Assembly (NCBI GenBank): GCA_902763805.1
Contig: CACWTN010000001.1
Span: 195,069 to 259,068 of the forward strand
From: an uncultured bacterium
GTDB lineage: Bacteria; Cyanobacteriota; Vampirovibrionia; Gastranaerophilales; Gastranaerophilaceae
Length of the DNA: 64,000 nt
Direction of reading: 5' to 3'
The notes under the pieces were generated by a model. The model was not told the origin of the DNA and ran no database searches. It saw only the letters and a list, made by a program, of their open reading frames with translations. Position 1 is the first letter of the stretch. Every line of letters begins with the position of its first letter. Made by a program: the position numbers and the translations under genes. Shown here one piece after another: positions 52,524 to 60,529 of this stretch.

Positions 52524-53234
52524 CTATGCTTCGCCGAACGGTGTAAGTTTATAACCGACATTTGTTACGGTATGCAGATATTTTGGTGATTTTGAATCCG
52601 GTTCAATTTTGTTTCTCAACGCACCAACGTGAACCCTCAGCATTCTTACATCCTCGTCGCTTGAATAACCCCAGACTTCTTCAAGAAGCGTTGCAAGCGT
52701 AACAGATTTATTAAAATGCTGCATAAGACAATACAAAATTTCAAATTCTGTTGGCGTTAATTTAATTTTCTGATTAAGAATAATCGTTTCCAAAGTGTCG
52801 GGCAGAATTTCGATATCACCTGCTTCAAGAATTTCAGATGATGCCATTGTTTCAACAGGCGGCTGATTTCTTCTCAAAAGAACTCTTATTCTTAACAAAA
52901 CTTCCTGTATATCAAACGGCTTAACCAGATAATCGTCAGCACCGCTGTCAAATCCGCTTGTCTTATCACCAATTGTACCTTTGGCTGTTAACATAAGAAT
53001 AGGAACATTGATTTTTGCCTGACGAATATTTTTACAAACATCAAATCCGTTCATCTTAGGCATCATAACGTCAAGAAGAATTAAATCGTACTTATTATTT
53101 AAAGCCTTGTTCAGCCCTTCCATACCGTCTTTTGCCGTATCGGTAAAATATCCGCTTGAAGAAATATCAAACTCAAGCAAATCTCTTATTTCTGTATCGT
53201 CATCAACAATCAATATTCTTTTTTTCTCGGTCAT
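52524..53234 (-). CDS. OmpR-family response regulator
   Basis: A 236-residue regulator: receiver domain with RILIVDDDTEIRD, phospho-acceptor Asp in LILLDVMMPKMNG, the LTAKG Thr switch and DDYLVKPFD; then a winged-helix DNA-binding domain (about 135-235) with LTPTEFEILYCLMQH, EEVWGY and VHVGALRNKI followed by NVGYKL. No kinase is adjacent, so it is an orphan; the kinases at 3750, 15881 and 39404 are candidate partners. AAGGAA is the ribosome site. Confidence 0.94.
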   Translation of the reverse strand: MTEKKRILIVDDDTEIRDLLEFDISSSGYFTDTAKDGMEGLNKALNNKYDLILLDVMMPKMNGFDVCKNIRQAKINVPILMLTAKGTIGDKTSGFDSGADDYLVKPFDIQEVLLRIRVLLRRNQPPVETMASSEILEAGDIEILPDTLETIILNQKIKLTPTEFEILYCLMQHFNKSVTLATLLEEVWGYSSDEDVRMLRVHVGALRNKIEPDSKSPKYLHTVTNVGYKLTPFGEA

Positions 53235-53343
53235 TTTTTATTCCTTTTGGTCTTTTCCTTATTTTAAAAGAATTAAATAAGGGATGCAATAGAAAAACTT
53301 TAAGAAATATTAAGAAAATTTGATATATGCAAAATATACTATA

Positions 53344-53375
53344 TTGTAAAACTATCTCGCTAAAGCGACAATAGT
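53344..53375 (+). promoter_or_regulatory. Promoter and overlapping palindromic operator of the XRE gene
   Basis: TTGTAA (53344-53349), 17-nt spacer, GACAAT (53367-53372), then 6 nt to the ATG at 53379. Between -35 and start lies an imperfect palindrome, ACTAT-CTCGCT / AGCGACAATAGT (53351-53375), a likely autoregulatory site. Confidence 0.5.
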
Positions 53376-53378
53376 AGT

Positions 53379-53597
53379 ATGTTAGATAGTAAACGTTTAA
53401 AAAATCTAGGTATTAACATCAAAAGTGAACGTTTGAGAAAGAATATCTCACAAGAAAGACTCGCTGAGCTTACTAATATATCAAGAAACTCCGTAAGTTT
53501 GATTGAAACAGGAAAGATTAACCCTACTGTTTTAAAAGTTATTGATATTGCGGGCGTACTCGGTACGGACTTGAATGCGTTAACAAAAGATATCTAA
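53379..53597 (+). CDS. Small XRE-family HTH regulator
   Basis: A 72-residue single-domain regulator: LGINIKSERLRKNISQERLA begins the HTH and ELTNISRNSVSLIETGKIN contains the recognition helix; the tail ends LGTDLNALTKDI. No effector domain. It sits alone between the response regulator and prs, with its own palindromic operator, so it probably represses itself and possibly distant genes. Confidence 0.88.
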   Translation: MLDSKRLKNLGINIKSERLRKNISQERLAELTNISRNSVSLIETGKINPTVLKVIDIAGVLGTDLNALTKDI

Positions 53598-53679
53598 TAA
53601 ATGTTGGCTGGAGATTATTATGTGTCTGTGTGGTCGCTCTCTTTGAAATCAAAGAGATGATTTTCATTTGCAAAATAAA

Positions 53680-53702
53680 AATCGTGACAATTTGCCACGA
53701 TT
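53680..53702 (-). terminator. Terminator of prs
   Basis: AATCGTG-GCAAATTGT-CACGATT followed by TTTATTTT on the minus strand, 28 nt past the prs stop. A second stem CTCTTTGA/TCAAAGAG (53639-53656) may end the XRE gene on the plus strand. Confidence 0.75.
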
Positions 53703-53729
53703 CTTATCTGTTATGATTTTTTATTTTAT

Positions 53730-54740
53730 TTATACTTTCATTTCTTTTTCAAAACCGAACAATGAACTTACCGATTCATCATCATGAATTCTTGAAATAG
53801 CCTGTCCGAGAAGCGGAGCAATAGAAAGCTGTTTAACGTTGTGAGGCAAATCCTCTTTTTTCCACGGAATTGTATTAGTTACAATACATTCTTCTATCGG
53901 AGCGTTTTCCAGTCTTTCTCTTGCAGGGCCTGAGAATACTGCGTGAGTAGCGCATACATAAACTTTTTTAGCACCTTTCGCTTTAATAAGTTTAGATGCC
54001 TCGCAGATAGTTCCTGCTGTATCGATAATATCATCAAACATTAAGCAGACTTTATTCTCAACATCACCGATAATGTGAGCTGCAATTGCTTCATTGTGTT
54101 TATCACGGCGTTTATCAATAATTGCCATCGGACAATCAAGCTTTTTGGCAAATGCTCTTGTTCTGTTAGCACCACCCATATCAGGTGATACTGCAACCAT
54201 TTCATCAGGATCTATGCCTAAGTTTTTAACATAATCAACGATAATAGGATTAGCAAAAATGTGGTCTACAAGAATATTGAAGAAGCCCTGAATCTGACCT
54301 GTGTGCAAATCCATTGCCAAAACTCTGTTTGCACCTGCAGTTGTAAGAAGGTCAGCAACGAGTTTTGCGGTAATTGCTTCTCTGCCTGATGTTTTTCTGT
54401 CCTGTCTTGCATATCCGTAATAAGGTATTACGGCAGTTATTGATTTTGCGCTTGCACGCTTGAAAGCATCAATAATAATCAGCAATTCCATTAAGTTTTC
54501 GTTAACAGGATTGCACACCGGCTGAATGATAAACACATCATCACCACGGATACTTTCTTTTATCTGAACATAAATTTCGCCATCGGCAAAATTCTTAACT
54601 ACCATCGGACCAACCGTTGTTCCTAAATAATCAGCTATTTCCTGAGCGAGCTGCGGATTTGAACGACCTGAAAACAGTTTTATATCATGAGTCGGGTTAA
54701 CTGCCCGTTCGAGCTGAGAATAAGGCATTTCAAGAACCAT
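53730..54740 (-). CDS. prs: Ribose-phosphate pyrophosphokinase
   Basis: A 336-residue enzyme making PRPP from ribose-5-phosphate and ATP. Motifs: KLFSGRSNPQLAQEIADYLG, FADGEIYVQIKESIRG, PYYGYARQDRKTSGREAITA, VSPDMGGANRTRAFA, and the PRPP loop LMFDDIIDTAGTICEASKLI. An N-terminal extension of about 18 residues before the core resembles cyanobacterial forms. AAAGGA is the ribosome site. The following 200 nt to the AsmA promoter hold no gene. Confidence 0.97.
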   Translation of the reverse strand: MVLEMPYSQLERAVNPTHDIKLFSGRSNPQLAQEIADYLGTTVGPMVVKNFADGEIYVQIKESIRGDDVFIIQPVCNPVNENLMELLIIIDAFKRASAKSITAVIPYYGYARQDRKTSGREAITAKLVADLLTTAGANRVLAMDLHTGQIQGFFNILVDHIFANPIIVDYVKNLGIDPDEMVAVSPDMGGANRTRAFAKKLDCPMAIIDKRRDKHNEAIAAHIIGDVENKVCLMFDDIIDTAGTICEASKLIKAKGAKKVYVCATHAVFSGPARERLENAPIEECIVTNTIPWKKEDLPHNVKQLSIAPLLGQAISRIHDDESVSSLFGFEKEMKV

Positions 54741-54941
54741 CTTTGTAATCCTTTCATACTTTGTGACAGAAGAGTGATTTCATTTTACACTAAAATTCAG
54801 TATATATAAATATTTTTTTACAAAATATTAAGTTATATCCATGTTAAAAACCCGTAAAAAATTTTTTTGTCTTTTATAAAAATTTACATTTTTGCATATT
54901 TCAATAATACCCCGCCGGATATATTAAATCGTATGAATTTA

Positions 54942-54950
54942 TGTTAAAAT
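54942..54950 (+). promoter_or_regulatory. Extended -10 promoter of the AsmA-like gene
   Basis: TGTTAAAAT, 22 nt before the ATG at 54973; GAGGAG lies 7 nt before the ATG. Confidence 0.5.
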
Positions 54951-54972
54951 CTACGTATTGAGGAGCGAAATT

Positions 54973-57900
54973 ATGGACATTAAATTTTGGGCAAAAGCAG
55001 GTATTATTTCAGGAAGCATTTTAATGGGAGCTTTTATTTTAATCCTCCTTCTTCCTTTTATTCTTAATATTTTCATTGATAAATATACGCCCCAAATCGC
55101 AGGCGAGATTAATAAAATTACGGGATTGAGTACAGGCTTGGAGGAAGTAAAAATTGTTGGTACACCAAAACTCACCGCAGGACTTAAAGTCAAAAAATTT
55201 GAACTTTATACTCCTCAAAAAGAACCGATTTTGACTGCCGATAATTTTGAAATAAAAATGTCGCTCATTCCTCTTTTGACAAAAAATATCAGAATAGATG
55301 TTGTAAGGCTTGATAATGCTGATATTACTTTAAAGTTTGACAAAAACGGTGATTTGGATTTTCTTAAATATCTGCCGAAAAACGAAGAAAACAAAGATAA
55401 TGACAATAATGCCGTAACCGAACTTCCGTTCGGACTAAAGCTCTCAAATCACCTTCCTGATATACATCTTGGCGGTTACAAAGTTACCATAACCGACGGA
55501 AAAGATAATTATACAGTAAACGGTAATAAAACCGATATTACAGATTTTATAATCAACAAAAGCATAAAAATCAAAGGTTCGGGAAATGCTGTTTTAAGAG
55601 GCAGAAAGCAGTTTAACTACAATGTTAATCTGTTTAACAAAATTATGCCTGAAACAGAGTTGCAGGACCTTATATTTAACCCGCAGACTCAGGAAGAAAA
55701 AGAGGCGGTTAAAGTTAATATAATTGAGATATTAAAAGGACTTTACGACTATAACGTTACGGCTGATGCAAATATTAACCTCAAAACCGCAAAAGACAGT
55801 ATAGACGGTGCGGTAAACTTAACTAATATTTCAATAATTGATTTACCTAAATCTAACGCAAATTTAAGTTTCAAAAACAATACCATAAATATTGATTCAA
55901 ATATTTATACAGCAAAAAACGAAATTTCAACTCTTAAAGGTCAAATTACAACAGGAAAAAAACCTTATGCTGATTTGAATGTAAAATCCGATTTGGATAT
56001 TACAAACGCATTAAACATCATTAAAAAAATTGCGCTTATATTTAACATAAAAGACCTGCAAACCCTTACAGCAAACGGAAGGGTAAATATGGATTTTAAT
56101 ATTAAAACAGATTTGCAAACAGTAAAATCAAGCGGATTTTTAAAAGTTCCCGCTGCAAGATTATACTATGGTGCATACAAAGTAGGTTTGGATAATATTA
56201 AAGCTGACATCTCGCTTGCAGATAATAATGTAAATATTAAAAACATAAGCCTTTCTGTTCTGGGTCAGCCGTTAAGAATATACGGAACTCTCAGCTCTGA
56301 TGCGGTTGCAGATATCCACGCAACAGCAGACAAATTGAGCATAAAAGGTCTTCTTGTTGCACTTGGTCAGGGTTCATTAATGAAAGAAAATCCGATATAT
56401 TCGGGTAATTTGTCCATGGATACAATAATCAAAGGCAAACCGGATAAAATTAACCCTGTTATAAAGCTTGATATTACAGACCTTGATTTAAAAAATATTC
56501 CTTCAGACCTGAGGTTAAAAGCACCAAAAACTACGGTTAATATTACTTCCGACGGCAAAACCTTCGGCGGAAACGCCCTGAGCAGCGACGTTAAATTAAT
56601 TAATCCTGCGCTGACCATAAGTGCCAAAGCGATAAAAGCAAACATAAATCCTGAAACAATAGAAATAACCAAAACACCTGTTTTGATAGAAAAAAATAAC
56701 ACCGTTATAGAAGGTAAAATAACAAACTATCTGACAAACAAAATCGGTTTGGACTTCACTTCGACAGGCGATATAAAATCAACGCTCAAAGGTGTTTTAA
56801 ACATGCCTAAACAGACTTTAAACCTTACTTATCAGACAACAGACCTGTCAGAAATAATTATTCCGCTGTTTGATAAATCAAAATTATCCTTCAGGGGCAA
56901 AATAAATATAACGGGAAACATGACAAATCCTGAGATAAGCGGTTCTGCAACGGTTCCGTCCGTTTCAATTCCTGAAATCCCCGTTACTATGTCAGATATG
57001 GATTTAAATTTCCACGGAACTTTCTTACACGGTTCGGGAACGGTTAAAGAGTTTGTAACAGGGGGAATAAAAGCACAAAACCTTTCAGGCGGTTTTGAAC
57101 TGAAAGGGGCTGATTTTTACCTGAATAACCTGAAAGGTGAAGCTTTTAAAGGTAAAGTAAACGGCAATTTGGTTTATAACCTTTCTAATGCAAAAACCAA
57201 AATCGCTTTCAGCGGTTCAGGACTTGATGCGGAAAGTGCTATCGAAGGAGCAGCCGGAATTAAAAATGCTCTTACGGGAACGCTTGCCTTCAATACAAAT
57301 CTTACGCTTACGGTTCTTGAATATAACGAAATGCTTAAATCGATAAAAGGTAAACTTGATTTTAATATTAAAAAAGGTGCATTCGGCAGCATAGGGCGAT
57401 TTGAAGGATTTTTGGGCGCTGCAAATATAACCCAGAACTATTTTCTTAAAAACACCGTTAATGCGCTGTCTGATGCCGCAGGACTTGCAACAACCGCTCA
57501 GTTTAATACCCTGGAAGGCAATTTAAACCTTTCGGACGGCTGGGTAAATCTTAATCCCGTAAAAAGTACGGGTCCAAGCCTTTGCTACTATATTACGGGA
57601 AAATATAACCTTGTAAACGGAACGACAAATGTTATTATCTTAGGACGTCTTGACGCACCAATGGTCGCAAAACTCGGAGCATTGGGAACGCTTAATATGT
57701 CAAGCATTATCGGCGATAAAGCGGCTAACGTACTCAGAATACTTACAACTAATCCGCTGAATGAAAAAACAGAAAACATTCCTGCGCTTTCTAACGGAAG
57801 TAAAAATTATCAGGATTTTAAAGTTTCTTTTAACGGCGGAGTTGATTCAAAAAGTTCAGTAAAAACCTTCAAATGGCTTAAAAATGCCGATATGACAGAC

Positions 57901-58272
57901 CTTAAACCACAAACGGTTAAAGATATTGCAGGGAATGTTAAAGAAGCGTACAAAACAGATATTAATCAGACAAAAGAAGAAATTAACACAGCAATAGAAA
58001 ACGAAAAGAAAAAAATTGAAAATGCCAAAAACCAGATAAACACGACAAAAGACGATTTTAAAAATCTCTGGAAAAGCATTAAAGAAACGGCAAAGCCAAC
58101 TGAAACCAAACCGACGGAGGCTGTTACGGAAACAAAAACCGAAACTCCCGTAACCAAAACAGAAGAAACAACAACACCTTCATCTTCGGTTCAGACTCCG
58201 GCTGCTGAAACTCAAAAAACGGAAATTCAGACAGTAACCCCTCAGACAGAAGAAACCGAAACAAATGAATAA
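54973..58272 (+). CDS. AsmA-family protein (bridge-like lipid-transport/outer-membrane assembly type)
   Basis: A 1099-residue protein with one N-terminal TM segment (about 8-30, IISGSILMGAFILILLLPFI) and a long periplasmic body of beta-strand repeats with NxxLxGxxxxxxxxxxxxLK-like pattern typical of AsmA/TamB groove proteins (for example YFKNNTINIDSN- and GNLVYNLSNAKTK-like stretches). The AsmA_2-like C-terminal region includes LSDGWVNLNPVKSTGPS. The final 150 residues are a charged helix and a Thr/Glu/Pro-rich tail of low complexity. The ATG at 54973 follows GAGGAG; the TTG at 54958 overlaps it and is rejected. Confidence 0.85.
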   Translation: MDIKFWAKAGIISGSILMGAFILILLLPFILNIFIDKYTPQIAGEINKITGLSTGLEEVKIVGTPKLTAGLKVKKFELYTPQKEPILTADNFEIKMSLIPLLTKNIRIDVVRLDNADITLKFDKNGDLDFLKYLPKNEENKDNDNNAVTELPFGLKLSNHLPDIHLGGYKVTITDGKDNYTVNGNKTDITDFIINKSIKIKGSGNAVLRGRKQFNYNVNLFNKIMPETELQDLIFNPQTQEEKEAVKVNIIEILKGLYDYNVTADANINLKTAKDSIDGAVNLTNISIIDLPKSNANLSFKNNTINIDSNIYTAKNEISTLKGQITTGKKPYADLNVKSDLDITNALNIIKKIALIFNIKDLQTLTANGRVNMDFNIKTDLQTVKSSGFLKVPAARLYYGAYKVGLDNIKADISLADNNVNIKNISLSVLGQPLRIYGTLSSDAVADIHATADKLSIKGLLVALGQGSLMKENPIYSGNLSMDTIIKGKPDKINPVIKLDITDLDLKNIPSDLRLKAPKTTVNITSDGKTFGGNALSSDVKLINPALTISAKAIKANINPETIEITKTPVLIEKNNTVIEGKITNYLTNKIGLDFTSTGDIKSTLKGVLNMPKQTLNLTYQTTDLSEIIIPLFDKSKLSFRGKINITGNMTNPEISGSATVPSVSIPEIPVTMSDMDLNFHGTFLHGSGTVKEFVTGGIKAQNLSGGFELKGADFYLNNLKGEAFKGKVNGNLVYNLSNAKTKIAFSGSGLDAESAIEGAAGIKNALTGTLAFNTNLTLTVLEYNEMLKSIKGKLDFNIKKGAFGSIGRFEGFLGAANITQNYFLKNTVNALSDAAGLATTAQFNTLEGNLNLSDGWVNLNPVKSTGPSLCYYITGKYNLVNGTTNVIILGRLDAPMVAKLGALGTLNMSSIIGDKAANVLRILTTNPLNEKTENIPALSNGSKNYQDFKVSFNGGVDSKSSVKTFKWLKNADMTDLKPQTVKDIAGNVKEAYKTDINQTKEEINTAIENEKKKIENAKNQINTTKDDFKNLWKSIKETAKPTETKPTEAVTETKTETPVTKTEETTTPSSSVQTPAAETQKTEIQTVTPQTEETETNE

Positions 58273-58321
58273 ACTTTGTCATTAATTGTTAAATATGATA
58301 AAGTAAAATAAGAAGGTTGAA

Positions 58322-59167
58322 ATGTTTAAAAAACTGACGGGAAAAGCTTTAATACACACAACTCTGATAATAACTTCACTATTATCAATCTTTCCGTTTG
58401 TCTGGTTAACATCAACTTCGCTCAAAGGTATTAACGAAGATATATTTGCCTATCCGCCAAAACTTATTCCTACGGATTTTACGTTCCAAAACTATATTGA
58501 CGTTTGGGGAAGAGTGGATTTTATGGCATACTTCTGGAACAGCGTTATCGTTGCCGCACTCACCGTTGCACTAAACCTCATCCTGTCATCGCTTGCCGCT
58601 TACCCACTTGCAAGAATGCAGTTTAAGGGTAAAAAGTTTGTGTTCTTTTCGATACTTGCAACAATAATGATACCGTTTCAGGCAATAATGCTCCCTGTCT
58701 ATATCATAACTCTAAAACTCCACCTTATAGACAGTGTTAATAACGTAATGGGCTACATAGGTCTTGTTATGCCGTTTGCCGTAAGCGCTTTCGGAATATT
58801 CCTTATGCGTCAGGCATTCCTCAAAGTGCCGAAAGAGGTTGAAGAAGCAGCCATTGTTGACGGCTGTAACGTATTTCAAATGTTTGTCCGTGTCGTTCTT
58901 CCGATGGTTAAACCTACTCTTGCCGTACTTGCAGTGTTTACTTTTATCGGCTCATGGGGCGAATTTCTCTGGCCGAGTATTATGCTTACAAAAGATTCTA
59001 TGTACACTCTGCCTGTCGGAATCAACAACCTTCAGGGAATGTTCTCCGCTAACTGGAGATTTATAGCCGCAGGCTCTATTATATCAACTATCCCGATTAT
59101 TATCTTCTTCCTTATGATGCAAAGATATTTTATCTCAGGCGAAAACGACGGAGCAGTCAAAGGATAG
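58322..59167 (+). CDS. Sugar ABC transporter permease, MalG type
   Basis: A 281-residue inner-membrane permease with six predicted TM segments; the cytoplasmic EAA loop reads EEAAIVDGCNVFQMFVRVVLP, the site that contacts the ATPase. N-terminal SIFPFVWLTSTSLKG and LAAYPLARMQFKGK are typical of the CUT1 family (MalG, UgpE, LacG). The other permease, binding protein and ATPase genes are not adjacent, so it is an orphan in this window. Substrate unknown. Confidence 0.92.
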   Translation: MFKKLTGKALIHTTLIITSLLSIFPFVWLTSTSLKGINEDIFAYPPKLIPTDFTFQNYIDVWGRVDFMAYFWNSVIVAALTVALNLILSSLAAYPLARMQFKGKKFVFFSILATIMIPFQAIMLPVYIITLKLHLIDSVNNVMGYIGLVMPFAVSAFGIFLMRQAFLKVPKEVEEAAIVDGCNVFQMFVRVVLPMVKPTLAVLAVFTFIGSWGEFLWPSIMLTKDSMYTLPVGINNLQGMFSANWRFIAAGSIISTIPIIIFFLMMQRYFISGENDGAVKG

Positions 59168-59185
59168 GGGTAAATTTATAACTTA

Positions 59186-59521
59186 TTACTTCCAATACAC
59201 TTTAAAGTTTTTGATTTCATCATATAATTTTTCAAAATCTCCGTTGAATTGAATTGCTCTGTCATCTATATATATGTATGCCGGTAATTTTACATTAGTA
59301 ACATCTTTAAAATATTTATCAATATTATTTTCTATAAGCCATTTTGAAGCTAACAATAAATTCCTTGCTGTAAATAAAATTACTTCATATTTTTCTGATG
59401 CATATAATTTTTGTAAAAATTCTTTTACCCCTTCTTTTAAAGAAGGAATCTTATTTTCTTCAAAACAAGTATAATTATTCAAAACACCATCTAAATCAAT
59501 TAATATTGTTTTTTTATACAT
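59186..59521 (-). CDS. Small HAD-superfamily phosphatase-like protein
   Basis: A 111-residue protein with HAD motif I TILIDLDGVLNNY (nucleophile and acid Asp), motif II VILFTARN (Thr), a Lys in FKDVTNVKLPAY that may serve as motif III, and motif IV YIDDRAIQF. It lacks a cap domain. Similar short HAD proteins in gut bacteria have unknown substrates. The ATG at 59521 is preferred over a TTG two codons upstream because AGGGTGA is placed 7 nt before it. Confidence 0.8.
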   Translation of the reverse strand: MYKKTILIDLDGVLNNYTCFEENKIPSLKEGVKEFLQKLYASEKYEVILFTARNLLLASKWLIENNIDKYFKDVTNVKLPAYIYIDDRAIQFNGDFEKLYDEIKNFKVYWK

Positions 59522-59568
59522 AACCAAATCACCCTATTTTACTGTTATCTACCTGTTTATTGCTAGCA

Positions 59569-59604
59569 ATACTAGTTGTAATTAATGCTAGTATAACAAA
59601 CAAT
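59569..59604 (+). promoter_or_regulatory. Promoter and overlapping inverted repeat of the second XRE gene
   Basis: Perfect inverted repeat ATACTAG-N12-CTAGTAT (59569-59594) overlaps TTGTAA (59576-59581), 17-nt spacer and AACAAT (59599-59604), 6 nt before the ATG at 59611. The geometry equals that of the XRE gene at 53379. Confidence 0.5.
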
Positions 59605-59610
59605 TCTTAT

Positions 59611-59826
59611 ATGAACAAGCCTTATTTAAAAAAACTTGGTAAAAATATTAAAAAATACCGTTTAGAAAAAGGTCTGACACAAGATGACCTTGGAATAAAC
59701 GGTATATCAAGAAGTATGGTAAGTTTAATAGAAATTGCGAAATCTGATATTACAGCAACAAAACTAAAGATTATTGCTGATAACTTGGGTATCAGGGTTA
59801 AAGATTTATTTGATTTTGAAGATTAA
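59611..59826 (+). CDS. Small XRE-family HTH regulator
   Basis: A 71-residue single-domain protein: LGKNIKKYRLEKGLTQDDLG then INGISRSMVSLIEIAKSDIT with the recognition helix, ending VKDLFDFED. The ATG at 59611 (MNKPYLKK) is chosen because the upstream 17 codons lie inside the palindrome and promoter. It is followed after 55 nt by the DUF4145-like gene with its own -10. It is paralogous in size and fold to the gene at 53379. Confidence 0.88.
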   Translation: MNKPYLKKLGKNIKKYRLEKGLTQDDLGINGISRSMVSLIEIAKSDITATKLKIIADNLGIRVKDLFDFED

Positions 59827-59869
59827 TAGGTACTGTTTTTGTATGATAGCTTTATAAATATTCGTATTA

Positions 59870-59875
59870 TAGAAT
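59870..59875 (+). promoter_or_regulatory. -10 element of the DUF4145-like gene, leaderless start
   Basis: TAGAAT followed by AGTATT (6 nt) and the ATG at 59882; no ribosome site. Confidence 0.45.
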
Positions 59876-59881
59876 AGTATT

Positions 59882-60529
59882 ATGACTTCAAATTTTGATT
59901 TTTTAAAACGGAATGACAAAGATTTATACAAGATAATTAATGATGCTGAAGAGTTATACCGAAGCGAGTTTTTTGAGCAGTGTATGACACAGACCAGAAG
60001 GTTTGGCGAAGTTGTCTGTAAAAATGTTTTAGGCTCAAGAAGAACTACCGAAGTAAGTTTTGATGCAATGCTTGCAACACTTAAAGATTGTACTCTGGGT
60101 AGCTCCGAAGAAGCAAAAGAATTTGTAGAAGATTTGTATTTTCTTAAAAAGCACGGAAATGAAGCAACACATTCCGTAACTGTTAAGCAGGACGGAATGG
60201 AGGCTCTGGAATGTTTGCAAAGAGCCTTTGAAGTTGCAATTAATTACTGTGTTTATTCGTGTAACGAAGACCGTAGAATTTTGAAGCTCCAATATGATAT
60301 CGATTTACTTGTAACGGGCAAAAAATCACGTAAAAAACTGTCAGACAAATACACAGAGGCAAAAGAAAAATCCGAAAAGAAAAACAGTTCAAAAACAACA
60401 AAACCAAAACCTCAGTATTGCTCGGTAAAATCAAAATCACAAGAGTCTAAAAAACCGTATTTCTGGTATTTTGTAGGGATTTCAGCAGTTATATCAGCAG
60501 TCATGCTTATTGTAATGGCGGTAATATAG
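59882..60529 (+). CDS. DUF4145-like protein with C-terminal membrane anchor
   Basis: The 215-residue protein begins with a helical domain (about 3-130): FDFLKRNDKDLYKIINDAEE, CMTQTRRFGEVVCKNVLGSR, and FVEDLYFLKKHGNEATHSVT. This resembles the DUF4145 region found at the N-terminus of type I restriction HsdR proteins and as stand-alone proteins (pattern R-x-x-x-E-x-x-x-K, then LHxxGNxAxH). A basic Ser/Lys linker (145-188) follows, then one TM helix (about 192-212, FVGISAVISAVMLIVMA). Role unknown; defence or nucleic-acid contexts are known for the domain. It overlaps convergent fliI by 23 bp. Confidence 0.65.
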   Translation: MTSNFDFLKRNDKDLYKIINDAEELYRSEFFEQCMTQTRRFGEVVCKNVLGSRRTTEVSFDAMLATLKDCTLGSSEEAKEFVEDLYFLKKHGNEATHSVTVKQDGMEALECLQRAFEVAINYCVYSCNEDRRILKLQYDIDLLVTGKKSRKKLSDKYTEAKEKSEKKNSSKTTKPKPQYCSVKSKSQESKKPYFWYFVGISAVISAVMLIVMAVI

